Origin: Crateriforma sp964453205
Lineage (GTDB): Bacteria; Planctomycetota; Planctomycetia; Pirellulales; Pirellulaceae
Length of the DNA stretch: 64,000 bases
Direction: 5' to 3'
NCBI GenBank assembly: GCA_964453205.1
Contig: CAYVRC010000004.1
Span: 25,319-89,318, forward strand
Part shown: positions 28,701 through 37,839 of the stretch, one piece after another
Position numbering within the stretch: the stretch's first letter is position 1
Layout: each line of letters opens with the position of its first letter
Notes under the pieces: generated by a model
What the model saw: only the letters and a program-made list of their open reading frames with translations
Told to the model about the DNA's origin: nothing
Database searches by the model: none
Made by a program: the position numbers and the translations under genes

Positions 28701-31700
28701 ATTTAGCGATTTCGCCTTCATTCAGTGCGGACAACGTTTGGTGATACGCTTTGAGGTTGTGATCGAAAGGATACTGACGGCTTTGCAGGTAGGTCTGTTC
28801 GTCGTCGGACTTTCGATCTTTCAGCGCCGACAATACCATGTCGAAACCGAGCAAGGCTTGCCAGAAACCGTGGTCGTCGCAGGCACCGGCGATCTGATTC
28901 AACGAGTAAATTTCGCCGGGCAACGAGGACGCCGGCTTCGTTTCTTGCATCGATCGATGCAGCTTGACCAAGCGATTCGAAAGCGTGCTTCGGGCTTCAT
29001 CGGGTCGCTGCAATTTGACCAACAGATCCGCGACGCGGATCGTTCCGGCGTCGCTGATTTCCTGCGGCGTCGACGCAGATTCTCTCCACAGCCGCAGCGA
29101 CAACTCTCGGACGGCGGGGCGCGGGCACTCCGCAAACATCCGTCGTAGCATCGGTATTTCACCTTGTAACGCGGCACTGAACTCGGGATCGTTTTGGTAG
29201 CGATCGGCCAATGCGATCACCCGCGACGGATCGCCTTGTTTCGACGTGGCGGCAGCCGACAACGCCAACGCCTGGGGCCGCCAAGCGGGCGTCTGTTCGG
29301 CGGCGATTTCACACCGCCCGATGACTTCGGGCAAACGACGGACTGTTTCGGCGACAGTCAGATAAGTTTCGACGAACGGGTGAATCGTGGGCACGTAGTC
29401 GTCGCCGGGAAAAATCAGCTCGTGAAGAACGTCCAGAGTCCCGAGGTCGTTGGGAAGTCTGACGACGTAGCCGGTCATGTTTTGGGCAAAGGTGTCATCA
29501 CTCGGCGAACCCGCCACGCAAACCTTGTACAACTCGATCACATGCTCGGCCGATTTCGCATCGGTTGGCATGTTGCGCCAGAGAAAACGCAAGCGACTGC
29601 GAACGAACGCAGCGGCCCGCGTGGATCGGTGTTGTCGGAGCGAATCGGTCAGTGAAGACAATTGTTCGGCCTTGATGTAACTGTCGATGTGTTGCGACAA
29701 GCGAACCATCAATCGGTCGGGATCCTGATTCCAAACCTGCTGGATCAACTTGACCGCGGCTGCGTGCTGTCCGCTACGCTGGTGGACTTCCACCATGGCG
29801 ATCCGATCGCTGGCCGTGGCGTTATCGGGAAGCAAGTTTGCCGTGTCGGGTTCGATACCCGCCGAAACGTCGGCCGCGACCAGCGCGTTGATGATCGCGT
29901 ACAGCCGGTTCTTATTGTTTTTCTGATTCGCCGCTTCTTTAATCTGCATGGCGATATCACGTCCGAGGGATGCCGTCTCCGTTTGCCGTAGCGCTGCCGA
30001 CGCCACCAAAAAAGAAGCATCCGTTTCGACGAGTTCGGGTCGCATCGCGATTCGGTCCGACCAGTCACCCAGCGGACCGACTGCGGCGGCAGGGCTGTTG
30101 CCGAATAACGTTACCAGAATCGACAAAGCGGCCAGTCGATCCGCCGCTCGGTCGTCGTCGGCGGCCGATTCATTCCGAGCGGCAGCGAGTGCTTCTTCGA
30201 TGCGATGCAGTTCTTGCGATTTTGCGGCGAGAGCCAACAGTCGCAACAGAAACGGAGTCGCGTCGGCGGTCGACTGCCGCCCCGGATAGCTCATCGGTGA
30301 TCGTGCATCGACCTGAGGTGCGGGATCGATGACGATGAAATACGCATCGAAATCATCTTCTAGGTTGCGAAGATCACGACACAACCGTTCGACGGTGTGC
30401 TTAATGTCCCCGACAAGAAGACGGTCAATGGCGGCACGGATTTGTTGCTCGGCGTTTCGGATCTCGCCCCAATCGCCGAACAAACGGCCTCTCGCTTGTC
30501 TGGCCTGTTCCGCCTTCACTTCGATAAAAAACATTCTCGCTTTGGCCAGAACGGCCAGCGCGTCCAAATCGAATTGATGTTTCTGTAGGTGACCGGCGAT
30601 GGACATCAACCAAGCTGCGTCGCCTTGCAGCGGCATCGTCGGATCCGACGTTCGCGCGTCGGCCGACCGCACCAAAACGCTCCGCGCGTGAGCGGGGCGT
30701 TTCAACCTGACCAACATTTCGGCGATCGAGTAAAGATCGCTGGCGTTGCCCGAGGTCCAGTTCTCGGCCTCCGTGTCAACGGACGGGTATCCTGACAAGG
30801 CCAATCCGGCATGCAACGCCGGCTGGGACTGACAGGCCAAGAGTTCTTGCTGCAGAAAGACGCGGAGGCTCGGGATGGCTTGCCCTCGCTTTTCGGCCCG
30901 GATGTGCTGTTCGGCCAACGCCACCAGTTGCGTTTCGTCGCCGCGATGTCGCGCCAACATGGCCAAAATCAACTCGGAGGCCTGCGTCCATGTCGCAGAC
31001 GTGTCGGCTTCCCGCGCGACTCGTGCCGCAAGTTCCTCGACTCGTCCCGCTCGGACCGCAAGCTCGACCAGCGAGCGACAGTGATTCAGGTAGCTCGAAT
31101 AGTCCGATGAGTCGCGTGAGACCGTGGCGATCAAGCGGAGTTCGTCATCATCGCCGGGGATCAATTCTTTGATCAACAATTCGTAAGTCGCCTGCTGCTG
31201 ATCTTGTTCCCTCATCAGGGGCACGAGACGCTCTATCAATCGGGCGCGACGCCCACCATGGAACACCCGCAGGCTTGCGAGATAAACCGACTGCAGGCCG
31301 GCGGTGTCTTTCGACTGATAACCCAACATGATCAAAGTGCTTGTCAACAGTTCTTGCTGGCGTTCGTCCAGTCGATCCTTGTCAAGCTGATCGATGTGTC
31401 GGGCCAACATGGCAAGCCGGTCTTGACCGACGTACAGCCGACCCAGATTCGATCGGTCCTCCAAAATCAGATCCGGTTGTAGCCGCCACAGCGGCTCCAG
31501 CGCCTCCAGGCCGGCATGAAAGTCGTTCGCCTTGATCAGTGCTTCGCTCCATTTTTTGCGCAACGAATGATCGCGGGGTTGGAGGTCGAGTTTGCGTTTC
31601 CACAGCGCGGCGACGGCGGCATGATTCTCGGCCACGTTGTGGCTTTCGATCAGCTCGTCGATCAACGACACGGATGTGGGATCATTGTCCAGCCGTCGCT

Positions 31701-32064
31701 GAAACGCCTCGAGGCGAGAGGTCAAATTTCCTGATCTTTGTAAGGTCATCAACGCGCGTTGGCGAACCGGGTCGATCCCACTGGGCATCCCTTGGCGTCT
31801 GGGTTGACGTCGCAGTATCCGACTGGCGATCTGTGCGGCCAGATCGGGATCCGCGTCGGCGGATTGCATCATCAGCCGACTCAATTCATCCACGCCGGTT
31901 TGCGGATCAATCATCTTTCGAAAAATCGCCGCTTTTCGCTGTAGATCCTGGCGATCGGCGGAATCGTTTTGGCCAAGCGCCGTTGCCCCAACAAACAGTG
32001 ACCCAGTCAGTCCCATGACGAGCCGGGTAGTCGCGAGGGACGCGTTGATTCGGAAGCGGGTCAT
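25774..32064 (-). CDS. Giant exported helical-repeat (TPR-like) protein with C-terminal ConA-like domain
   Basis: A 2096-residue protein from the ATG at 32064, chosen because AGGAAG precedes it and a signal peptide follows (ATTRLVMGLTGSLFVGATALG). Some 1800 residues of TPR-like helical pairs follow, e.g. LLRYADEHPDQRGRLTRAVD and ALMALADRLLQRQDVRTGLD. Near the end are HEAT-like units (AVTALRDALKEESPDVRRFL, LRWHAILSLCRFPSEAA). The last 200 residues switch to a beta domain (AAGRLRIRADNGGIAKK, then WLRLRRFGTRCSFGHSHDGR) that resembles a concanavalin-like/DUF1349 fold. This could be an envelope scaffold with a carbohydrate-binding end. It begins 250 bp downstream of the NhaC gene on the same strand, with a hairpin between. 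Confidence 0.8.
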   Translation of the reverse strand: MTRFRINASLATTRLVMGLTGSLFVGATALGQNDSADRQDLQRKAAIFRKMIDPQTGVDELSRLMMQSADADPDLAAQIASRILRRQPRRQGMPSGIDPVRQRALMTLQRSGNLTSRLEAFQRRLDNDPTSVSLIDELIESHNVAENHAAVAALWKRKLDLQPRDHSLRKKWSEALIKANDFHAGLEALEPLWRLQPDLILEDRSNLGRLYVGQDRLAMLARHIDQLDKDRLDERQQELLTSTLIMLGYQSKDTAGLQSVYLASLRVFHGGRRARLIERLVPLMREQDQQQATYELLIKELIPGDDDELRLIATVSRDSSDYSSYLNHCRSLVELAVRAGRVEELAARVAREADTSATWTQASELILAMLARHRGDETQLVALAEQHIRAEKRGQAIPSLRVFLQQELLACQSQPALHAGLALSGYPSVDTEAENWTSGNASDLYSIAEMLVRLKRPAHARSVLVRSADARTSDPTMPLQGDAAWLMSIAGHLQKHQFDLDALAVLAKARMFFIEVKAEQARQARGRLFGDWGEIRNAEQQIRAAIDRLLVGDIKHTVERLCRDLRNLEDDFDAYFIVIDPAPQVDARSPMSYPGRQSTADATPFLLRLLALAAKSQELHRIEEALAAARNESAADDDRAADRLAALSILVTLFGNSPAAAVGPLGDWSDRIAMRPELVETDASFLVASAALRQTETASLGRDIAMQIKEAANQKNNKNRLYAIINALVAADVSAGIEPDTANLLPDNATASDRIAMVEVHQRSGQHAAAVKLIQQVWNQDPDRLMVRLSQHIDSYIKAEQLSSLTDSLRQHRSTRAAAFVRSRLRFLWRNMPTDAKSAEHVIELYKVCVAGSPSDDTFAQNMTGYVVRLPNDLGTLDVLHELIFPGDDYVPTIHPFVETYLTVAETVRRLPEVIGRCEIAAEQTPAWRPQALALSAAATSKQGDPSRVIALADRYQNDPEFSAALQGEIPMLRRMFAECPRPAVRELSLRLWRESASTPQEISDAGTIRVADLLVKLQRPDEARSTLSNRLVKLHRSMQETKPASSLPGEIYSLNQIAGACDDHGFWQALLGFDMVLSALKDRKSDDEQTYLQSRQYPFDHNLKAYHQTLSALNEGEIAKSFECLVHVLDGSNRTVPSDFFFNGWHVSLSSNAGDSTELSDGSILDHLLRYADEHPDQRGRLTRAVDQARRRQANDHRPGALLCLLAARQGDDDVAIAQGQTLLRHVERTPEAIDDATWQVADALLQRQTTRTLGRKLARHVIDAAAAKNNDLRQAAMMAAVVGSPSSAQPADGDQPAFDETLAPREATPEVLMALADRLLQRQDVRTGLDVLDKVWKENPELVLKQLSVVAPHYLNTDQSDRLIRLLKSVEEPKLRTRYAYAVSNEATAISREAERLDEAIELCKVAIDFAPGGASQSYYRRNLSEWYAKSGQTEAAWQTMLGAILPPTGPSDALDTASGRLASLAVEFDKTQALVDATRQAQAQHPEWNACGELLIAMMRRRQLDDVRPELKLIERYRRDEEFALGLAKCGRVIMSEFGNLDERPALELALEFAEQESARLREQADPNSRFRSSTNSWSDFQHFVKHGLLLCRLGRREEGFQIISHSLDEASARMPSHYREYDLFVRRESLVRQLRTAGLSLEAFLLSEQNLSLAGTPLEKQRNLTDRIRRAREMRPPLLLDVISRDTDAAVTALRDALKEESPDVRRFLGVHDRPWNRVQTQRIANSLRCPTGDQTQLFPALLRRARQTGRLGELQDLARRAGSRDPENRSLQAVSILLDVWDADRQATIDGLQPLLESPEPLLRWHAILSLCRFPSEAAVTVVIPAASDKRGRFFAAAMLAKVDASSAIETLGRWYRESEGTLRARIGNQLADHGDERAKDWLRYEIVSSDDFSGQGESDWQIENSIPDRVTIDHAAGRLRIRADNGGIAKKNYSNLFLLPNPAGDGDFQVTLALTDFRPLEAFQQGAVVLWNDADNFLKLAVEGHGDGQSRITLISEQAGRITNRWYFPMEDPVPETWLRLRRFGTRCSFGHSHDGRNFQWHHTIVWQADAPRSLGFVAMAPGNPPPREIDVTFDRITIEKATGHAVPQP

Positions 32065-32202
32065 TTCGATCTTCCTGAGAGGCGGCAAGGGATGGCGAGT
32101 CGCTATCTTAAGGGGGCCGGCCGATGCTTGCTGATTTGTGACGAGCCCCGCCGGAGGTCGAGAGCCCCTCCGAGGCGACACCATGCGCCGCAGTGGTCAA
32201 GA

Positions 32203-32223
32203 TTTTCGGGCTGAACCCGAAAA
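32203..32223. terminator. AT-edged hairpin downstream of the antiporter gene
   Basis: TTTTCGGG and CCCGAAAA form an 8-bp stem with a 5-nt loop, about 90 bp beyond the antiporter stop (32315) and 140 bp before the start of the 2096-residue gene. The A/T ends of the stem give a short T-run on either strand, as in a bidirectional terminator. Confidence 0.5.
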
Positions 32224-32314
32224 AAGCTCAGAGAATTTTGGGGTGGCCCTCGCCCGGCCGCCCGACGCTTTCATGTCAGCAAGCCACCGCGACGCCACGG
32301 CGGTCCTGTCGAGT

Positions 32315-33910
32315 TCAAGCCGCCGCGACCGGGCGTCCGAAACAGCGGATCGTGACCCACAGGCAGACGGCACCGAGGATCAGTGAAAGCCAGGGTGACA
32401 GGCCGAACGCCACCGGCAGCGTGCCGGTCAGGATGCAAACGACCGCCACCGTGATCGCGTAAGGCATCTGTGTCCGGACGTGCGTGATGTGATCGCACCG
32501 GCACGCGCGACTCGACAGCACCGTGGTATCTGAGATCGGTGAACAGTGATCACCGAAGATCGCGCCGGCCAACACCGACCCGAAAGTCGCCAAGAAGATC
32601 GCGCCGCCGGCACCGCCGGCCGGGTCCATGTTCAGCGAAAGGGCGACGGCGATCGGCGTCAGGATCGCCATCGTCCCCCAGCTGGTCCCCGTTGAAAAAG
32701 CGACCAGACCCGACAAAACAAAGACCGCCGTCGGCAACAAGCGAACGTCCAAGCGGTCGCTCAACAGTCCCGATAGATATCCGCTCGTGTCCAATTGATC
32801 GGTCTGCGTCATCGCCGACAGTGCCCAAGCCAACCACAACACCAGCATCGCGGGCATCATCAACCCGGCACCCGCCAATCCGCCGATCAAATTGCCTCGC
32901 ACCGACGTGATGCCCAGCCGAATACCGCCCAGCAGTGCCAGCAACAGCCCGACGCCGCCGCCGACGATCAAGGCCAAGTATGAGTCGCCGCCACCGACAA
33001 CGTCGCCGACTTGTTTCAGCAACGAAACGTTCGCCCCCGCGTCGTCGGGGCCTTGCGGTCGGCCCGTCCAAATCAAGGTGGCCAGAACGGCGACGACGCA
33101 CATCAAAACCGGCAGCACCGCCGCCAGCAACACGTCGCCGATGGACGCATCGTCTCCTGACTCTTTCGGCCGTCGCCGATCGGATTCGGCCTCGTCGACC
33201 GCTTCCTGTTCGGCTCTCCGCATCGGCCCGAAGTCTCGCCCGCTGGCGCTGACCATCATCACCATCGCGATCGCCAGCCAGGGATAAAATCGATACGGAA
33301 TTGAGGCGATGAACAGGGGAAAGGCCCTCGCGGCGTCGGCGGACCCGGCGGCGCGGAGACCGTCTTCCAGGTAGCTGATCTCTGTGACGACCCACGTGCT
33401 GACCAAAGCCAAGCCCGCGACCGGCGCGGCGGTCGAATCGACCAAGTAGGCCAGCTTGGCTCGCGAGATCCGGTAGCGATCGGCCGTGGAGCGAAACGTC
33501 CCGCCGATCAACAAGGTGTTGGCGTAGTCGTCAAAGAAGATCGCCAGTCCTGACAGGCTGATCAGCATCTGTGCCCCCCGCCGCGACTTGATCTTGCCGG
33601 CGATCAGTCCCAGCAGTGACGCCATCGCTCCGCCGGATTCCAAAACGCCGACCATCGCGCCGAGCAGCAAACTGAAGATCAACACTTGGACGTGCGAAGG
33701 GTCCGTCACCGACGAGTACAACGAAACGGCAAAGTGTTTCATCACACCCCAGGCCAACGGCAAGGCACCGCCGTCGGCACCGCCGCGATCGGCCAGCAAG
33801 AAAGAGCCGACCAGCACGCCGACGGTCAGCGGCAAGTAGACCCGCCGCATCACGACGGCCAAAACGATCGCGATCAACGGGGGCAGCAGGCTGAGGATCG
33901 GGGCGTCCAA
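32315..33910 (-). CDS. NhaC-type Na+/H+ antiporter
   Basis: A 531-residue inner-membrane protein with about 11-12 transmembrane helices. Characteristic NhaC-family sequences are visible: FDDYANTLLIGGTFR with conserved acidic residues near residues 125-140, RISRAKLAYLVDSTAAPVAG, FSTGTSWGTMAILTPIAVAL, and FGDHCSPISDTTVLSS near residue 460. Family knowledge: such proteins exchange Na+ for H+ or carry related solutes, so substrate assignment is by family only. A long hydrophilic loop (EQEAVDEAESDRRRPKESGD) lies in the middle. It is 33 bp downstream of gatC on the same strand but probably a separate function. Confidence 0.9.
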   Translation of the reverse strand: MDAPILSLLPPLIAIVLAVVMRRVYLPLTVGVLVGSFLLADRGGADGGALPLAWGVMKHFAVSLYSSVTDPSHVQVLIFSLLLGAMVGVLESGGAMASLLGLIAGKIKSRRGAQMLISLSGLAIFFDDYANTLLIGGTFRSTADRYRISRAKLAYLVDSTAAPVAGLALVSTWVVTEISYLEDGLRAAGSADAARAFPLFIASIPYRFYPWLAIAMVMMVSASGRDFGPMRRAEQEAVDEAESDRRRPKESGDDASIGDVLLAAVLPVLMCVVAVLATLIWTGRPQGPDDAGANVSLLKQVGDVVGGGDSYLALIVGGGVGLLLALLGGIRLGITSVRGNLIGGLAGAGLMMPAMLVLWLAWALSAMTQTDQLDTSGYLSGLLSDRLDVRLLPTAVFVLSGLVAFSTGTSWGTMAILTPIAVALSLNMDPAGGAGGAIFLATFGSVLAGAIFGDHCSPISDTTVLSSRACRCDHITHVRTQMPYAITVAVVCILTGTLPVAFGLSPWLSLILGAVCLWVTIRCFGRPVAAA

Positions 33911-33943
33911 CAGTACGAGTCCCCCTGCACGATGTCCGCGAAA

Positions 33944-34249
33944 CTATTTTTTCTTGCCCGCGGTCCCCAGCACCGGTGGCACCAGGAAAAAGCCCCCGTC
34001 GGCGGCCGGTGCGGTCCGCAGGGCTACTTCGGTACCCATACTGGGCTCGGCGACGTCGGGTCGCCATCGGTTTTCCACCTCCAGGGCCGTCGTCATCGGC
34101 TCGACGCCCTCGGTGTCCAGTTCGGCCAACTGCGCAACAAAACCCAGGATCGACTGCAACTGAGGCCCGATCGATTCGACTTCGTCGTCGCTCAGTCGCA
34201 GTCGCGCCAGTTTGGCCAACTGCCGGACGTCTTCGGGCGACAGAGACAT
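33944..34249 (-). CDS. gatC: Glutamyl/aspartyl-tRNA amidotransferase subunit C
   Basis: A 101-residue protein with the usual GatC length and motifs: SPEDVRQLAKLARLRLSDDE at the N-terminus, LQSILGFVAQLAELDTEGVE, and the C-terminal VPPVL near residue 92. GatC stabilises GatA/GatB, which convert Glu-tRNA(Gln) and Asp-tRNA(Asn) into Gln-tRNA and Asn-tRNA. It starts 2 bp after the rpmB stop, so the pair forms an operon; gatA and gatB are not adjacent in this window. Confidence 0.95.
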   Translation of the reverse strand: MSLSPEDVRQLAKLARLRLSDDEVESIGPQLQSILGFVAQLAELDTEGVEPMTTALEVENRWRPDVAEPSMGTEVALRTAPAADGGFFLVPPVLGTAGKKK

Positions 34250-34251
34250 CG

Positions 34252-34518
34252 CTACTTCGCGCCGCTGACGTCAAAGGGCTTCGTTTTGACCGTCTTGCGG
34301 ACGGTTCCGCTGCGGATGCACTGCACACAAACCCGCATGGATTTGCTGGTTCCGCCCGGGGTCGTGACGTGGACTTTTTGCAGGTTGGGGACGAATTTTC
34401 GCCGGGTCTTGCCGGTGATTTTCGTCCCGACGCCGCCCAAGTATTTCGCTTTACCGCGGGTTTCGATGCGGTTGCCCATTTGGACGCCTTTGCCGCAGAC
34501 TTCGCATTGTCGGGCCAT
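34252..34518 (-). CDS. rpmB: 50S ribosomal protein L28
   Basis: An 88-residue protein starting MARQCEVCGKGVQMGN, the typical L28 N-terminus, with the RRKFVPNLQKVHV motif in the middle. Two CxxC pairs (CEVC near residue 5 and CVQC near residue 64) make it a zinc-ribbon (C+) form. It is the first gene of a tight pair with gatC and is divergent from the lipoprotein gene at 34752. Confidence 0.97.
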   Translation of the reverse strand: MARQCEVCGKGVQMGNRIETRGKAKYLGGVGTKITGKTRRKFVPNLQKVHVTTPGGTSKSMRVCVQCIRSGTVRKTVKTKPFDVSGAK

Positions 34519-34751
34519 CGTTTCTCTCTGTTCGACGCTAGTTGTGTTCGGTTCGGTCTGATTCGAAACGCGGGAGCATAGCGACCGATGCCCTGTTGGG
34601 GAAGCACGAAAACACTCGCAGTTGGCCGTGGGGGACGGTTCGATCTTGAAAAAATGTCACAGGAATCTGCCGATTTGCCAAAGTGTCGTCCTCAAAGTGA
34701 CGATCTTTCCCCCAAGCCTCCCACCTTCCAAACCCTCTGACGAATCGTTCC

Positions 34752-35309
34752 ATGGCAACTTCTCCGCAGCAACCGACGAAACGTTTTCCGCTGGCGATTC
34801 TTTGCGTTTTGGTGCTCGGCAGCTTCGTTTCGGCCGGCTGCACGTCGATGAAAGTTCCGACCTTCACGACGCCGGGACTGTTCAAAACGCCCGATTCGGC
34901 CAGCCCCTACGTCCCGGTCGGGGACGGCGTCGTGATGGCGGGTTCCGCGACGGCGGATCTGTACCAGAAAATCCGCCAAGCGAAGCTGGAAAACGCTGTG
35001 GTTTTGGAAGTCCTCGGCGACGATCAGCCGATCCGGGTGCTGCCGCTGCCCCCGGGCGGACGCAGCGTTTTCGTCAGCGCCTTGCTGAAACAGACCGGCG
35101 TGTTGGAAAAGCTGGGCAGTATCGATGCGACGCTGTTCCGTGCCAGCACCGATTCGATCGCCGGAATCCGCATGGAGGTCGGCATGAACGACGACGGGGA
35201 CCAGATTCGTCCCGAATGCGACTACGCCCTGCAACCCGGCGACCGGCTGCAAGTCAAAGAGCGCGAGATCAACGGTGTGAACATGATGATGTCGATGCTG
35301 GGCATCTGA
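34752..35309 (+). CDS. Predicted lipoprotein
   Basis: A 185-residue protein with a lipoprotein leader (RFPLAILCVLVLGSFVSAGC) whose VSAGC is a good lipobox, cleaving before Cys29. The mature part is mixed alpha/beta. DDQPIRVLPLPPGGRSVFVS and CDYALQPGDRLQVKEREING are reminiscent of the soluble part of polysaccharide-export (SLBB/Wza-like) proteins ('PGD.L.V'), but the similarity is too weak to name it. It is monocistronic by spacing. The 233 bp upstream are the divergent promoter region with rpmB; I see no clear promoter boxes there. Confidence 0.75.
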   Translation: MATSPQQPTKRFPLAILCVLVLGSFVSAGCTSMKVPTFTTPGLFKTPDSASPYVPVGDGVVMAGSATADLYQKIRQAKLENAVVLEVLGDDQPIRVLPLPPGGRSVFVSALLKQTGVLEKLGSIDATLFRASTDSIAGIRMEVGMNDDGDQIRPECDYALQPGDRLQVKEREINGVNMMMSMLGI

Positions 35310-35576
35310 GCCCGCGGCGGCACCGCCCGGGGCGGATCGCTGGACGCCCAACCGGGGCCGGGAGTACACTTAGGGATGATTCGCGGCGGGGGTTCTGTTT
35401 TCCCGCCCTCACGTCTGCGCCGCCACCGTGTGACGCGACCCTGGTCCTTTCGCGATCCCCCGGCCTCCCTTCGCGTGTCGACAGAACTGAACCGTGCCGA
35501 TCTTTCGCGTGACGCTTTGGTCGGCGGCTCGTCGATTTTTCGAGCCTGGCGAACCTCCGAAAAGCCGGAGGCGTCG

Positions 35577-36524
35577 GTGAGAGCCGGCTTCACGTTGGTC
35601 GAATTGCTGGTGGTGATCGCGGTGATCGCGATTCTGATCGGCTTGTTGTTGCCCGCCGTCCAAGCGGCCCGCGAATCGGCTCGCAAGGTCCACTGCCAAA
35701 ACAACCTGAAACAGATCGGCTTGGGGCTGCACAACTACCACGCCGCCTTTAACCGGCTGCCTTGGGGTGCCAAAGGCGGTTGGGGGCACAGTTGGACCAC
35801 GGACATCTTGGCACAGATCGGCGAAGACTCCCTCGCCGAAATCGTCCCCGATGGCGAACTCGGTCACGCCACAGGTCGTGACCCGGCCAGTGGGCATCTT
35901 CGCGTGCTGGCCACGTCACCCCTGCCGACGTTTGCCTGTCCTTCCCAGCCCGGCCCGCGGGTGTTCGAGGAATCGATGGGGCGGATCCGAGGCCGCGCGT
36001 TGAACAGTTACATGGGCAACGCGGGCAGTGACGTGACGCGGAACCATTATTCCGACGCCTCGAACATCGGGATGGAAGCCGGGAACGGCGTCTTGCGGGC
36101 TTGCGATTTTTGTCACATCCGAAACGGCGGCGATCCTTGCGACAACCGGCCCGAGTCGTCGCCCCTGTCGTTTGCCGCCATTCGCGACGGCTTGACGCAT
36201 ACCGTGATGGTCGCCGAGACGCGTTTCTTGACGTCGTTCGAGTGCGGGGTGTGTGACCATTTCATGCTGTACCACACCGACTTTGACGACCGGAACGGCC
36301 GAGATTTTTCCGAGGCCTTGGCGTCGCTGCATTTCGGCATCAACCTGCGATCGGCCCCGAAAGATCATCTGCAAATGGGCATCGGCAGTTATCACCCCGC
36401 CGGCGTGCATGTGTTGATGTCCGACGGCTCGGTCCATTTCGTGTCCGAATCGCTGGACGAAAAAGTTCGCTTGGCGATCGGATCACGAAACGGAAGTGAA
36501 ATCTACGACCGGGACGCGATGTAG
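35577..36524 (+). CDS. DUF1559 prepilin-like exported protein
   Basis: About 315 residues from a GTG at 35577, chosen because GGAGG lies five bases upstream and the pilin-like segment then starts almost at once: RAGFTLVELLVVIAVIAILI, then GLLLPAVQAARESARKVHCQ and LKQIGLGLHNYHAAF. The C-terminus has SYHPAGVHVLMSDGSVHFVS, the DUF1559 signature. The middle is variable, with FLTSFECGVCDHFMLYHTDF and other cysteines. It is a second member of the family represented at 24652. The frame stays open upstream to 35376, but that extension has the composition of antisense DNA and no leader. The gene converges on clpX. Confidence 0.9.
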   Translation: MRAGFTLVELLVVIAVIAILIGLLLPAVQAARESARKVHCQNNLKQIGLGLHNYHAAFNRLPWGAKGGWGHSWTTDILAQIGEDSLAEIVPDGELGHATGRDPASGHLRVLATSPLPTFACPSQPGPRVFEESMGRIRGRALNSYMGNAGSDVTRNHYSDASNIGMEAGNGVLRACDFCHIRNGGDPCDNRPESSPLSFAAIRDGLTHTVMVAETRFLTSFECGVCDHFMLYHTDFDDRNGRDFSEALASLHFGINLRSAPKDHLQMGIGSYHPAGVHVLMSDGSVHFVSESLDEKVRLAIGSRNGSEIYDRDAM

Positions 36525-36530
36525 GATCCC

Positions 36531-36564
36531 GGTGTCGTCGATCACGCGGTGTCGTCGGTCACGC
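36531..36564. repeat. 17-bp tandem repeat at the clpX 3' end
   Basis: Two adjacent copies of GGTGTCGTCG(A/G)TCACGC; the second contains the clpX stop codon. It is probably a small slippage duplication in the convergent junction. Confidence 0.7.
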
Positions 36565-37839
36565 GCTTTTGGTCGTCGGCATTTGGAACAGCTTTCGTGA
36601 GCCACTGACGACGGTTTCGTCGATCGTGTACACGCGGCCGTCTTCCTGCTCGGGCAAGTCGTACATGATGTCCAGCATGACTTGTTCCAGGATCCCCCGC
36701 AGCCCGCGGGCCCCGACGCCTTTGTCCATCGCTTGTTTGGCGACGTACTGCAACGCTTCGTCGGTAAAATTCAGCTCGCAATTTTCCATCGCGAACAACG
36801 CCTGGTACTGCTTGATGATCGAGTTCTTGGGCTCCTTCATCACGCGGATCAGGCCTTCTTCGTCCAGCGGTTGCAGGTAGCTGATCACCGGCAAACGTCC
36901 GACCAACTCGGGGATCAAACCGAATTGCAGGATGTCTTCGGTTTCGACCTGGGCCAACAATTCGCCGGTCGTTTGTTCGTTGCGGATGCTCGATCCGCCG
37001 CCGAAACCGAGCGTGCGATGGCCCAGACGTTTGCGGATGATCTCTTCGATCCCCACGAACGTGCCGCCGCAGATGAACAGGATGTTGCTGGTGTCCATCT
37101 GGATGTATTGCTGTTCGGGATGTTTCCGCCCGCCTTGGGGCGGCACGTTGGCGACGGTCCCTTCCAGCATTTTCAGCAGGCTCTGTTGGACGCCTTCGCC
37201 GGACACGTCCCGGGTGATCGAGACGTTGCCGTTGGTGCGGCCGATCTTGTCGACTTCGTCGATGTACAAGATGCCCCGCTGTGCCGCTTCGACGTCAAAG
37301 TCGGCCGCGTGCAACAGTTTCAGCAACAAGTTCTCGACGTCCTCGCCGACGTAACCGGCTTCGGTCAGCGTGGTCGCGTCACCGATGGCAAAGGGCACGT
37401 TCAACATGCGGGCGAGCGAGCGGGCGAGCAAGGTCTTGCCGCTGCCGGTCGGACCGGCCAACAGGATGTTCGACTTCTCGATTTCGACTTCGCCGCCACC
37501 GCTCCATTCGGTGCTCAGCCGTTTGTAGTGATTGTGGACGGCGACGGCCAGCACGCGTTTGGCCGAGGTTTGACCGATGACGTATTGGTCCAAGTGTTCG
37601 GAGATCTCGCGAGGCGCAGGGATCTCGTTGAACAACGTTTTGCTGGGGCCGCGTCGCCGTTCTTCTTGATCAAGAATCGACTGACACAGCTCGATACATT
37701 CGCTGCAGATGTAGACGTCGCCGGGTCCTTCGACCAGCGGGCCGACATCACGATAACTCTTTCGGCAAAAGGAACAAAAGGCGTTCTTCTTGCTGGCCGA
37801 ACTACCGCGGCGCGAGCTGGAATTGTCCTTCGAGGGCAT
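36559..37839 (-). CDS. clpX: ATP-dependent protease ATPase subunit ClpX
   Basis: A 426-residue protein of normal ClpX length. The N-terminal zinc-binding domain has Cys22, Cys25, Cys45 and Cys48. Walker A is GPTGSGKT near residue 125, Walker B is ILYIDEVDKIG near residue 190, and the RKH/pore region is visible (GGRKHPEQQYIQ, then ILFICGGTFVGIE). The C-terminal small domain has GARGLRGILEQVMLDIMYDL. ClpX unfolds substrates for ClpP and also acts alone as an unfoldase. No clpP is adjacent, so it is encoded separately or elsewhere. The ATG is followed by a Ser-rich leader of about 18 residues. Confidence 0.97.
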   Translation of the reverse strand: MPSKDNSSSRRGSSASKKNAFCSFCRKSYRDVGPLVEGPGDVYICSECIELCQSILDQEERRRGPSKTLFNEIPAPREISEHLDQYVIGQTSAKRVLAVAVHNHYKRLSTEWSGGGEVEIEKSNILLAGPTGSGKTLLARSLARMLNVPFAIGDATTLTEAGYVGEDVENLLLKLLHAADFDVEAAQRGILYIDEVDKIGRTNGNVSITRDVSGEGVQQSLLKMLEGTVANVPPQGGRKHPEQQYIQMDTSNILFICGGTFVGIEEIIRKRLGHRTLGFGGGSSIRNEQTTGELLAQVETEDILQFGLIPELVGRLPVISYLQPLDEEGLIRVMKEPKNSIIKQYQALFAMENCELNFTDEALQYVAKQAMDKGVGARGLRGILEQVMLDIMYDLPEQEDGRVYTIDETVVSGSRKLFQMPTTKSA

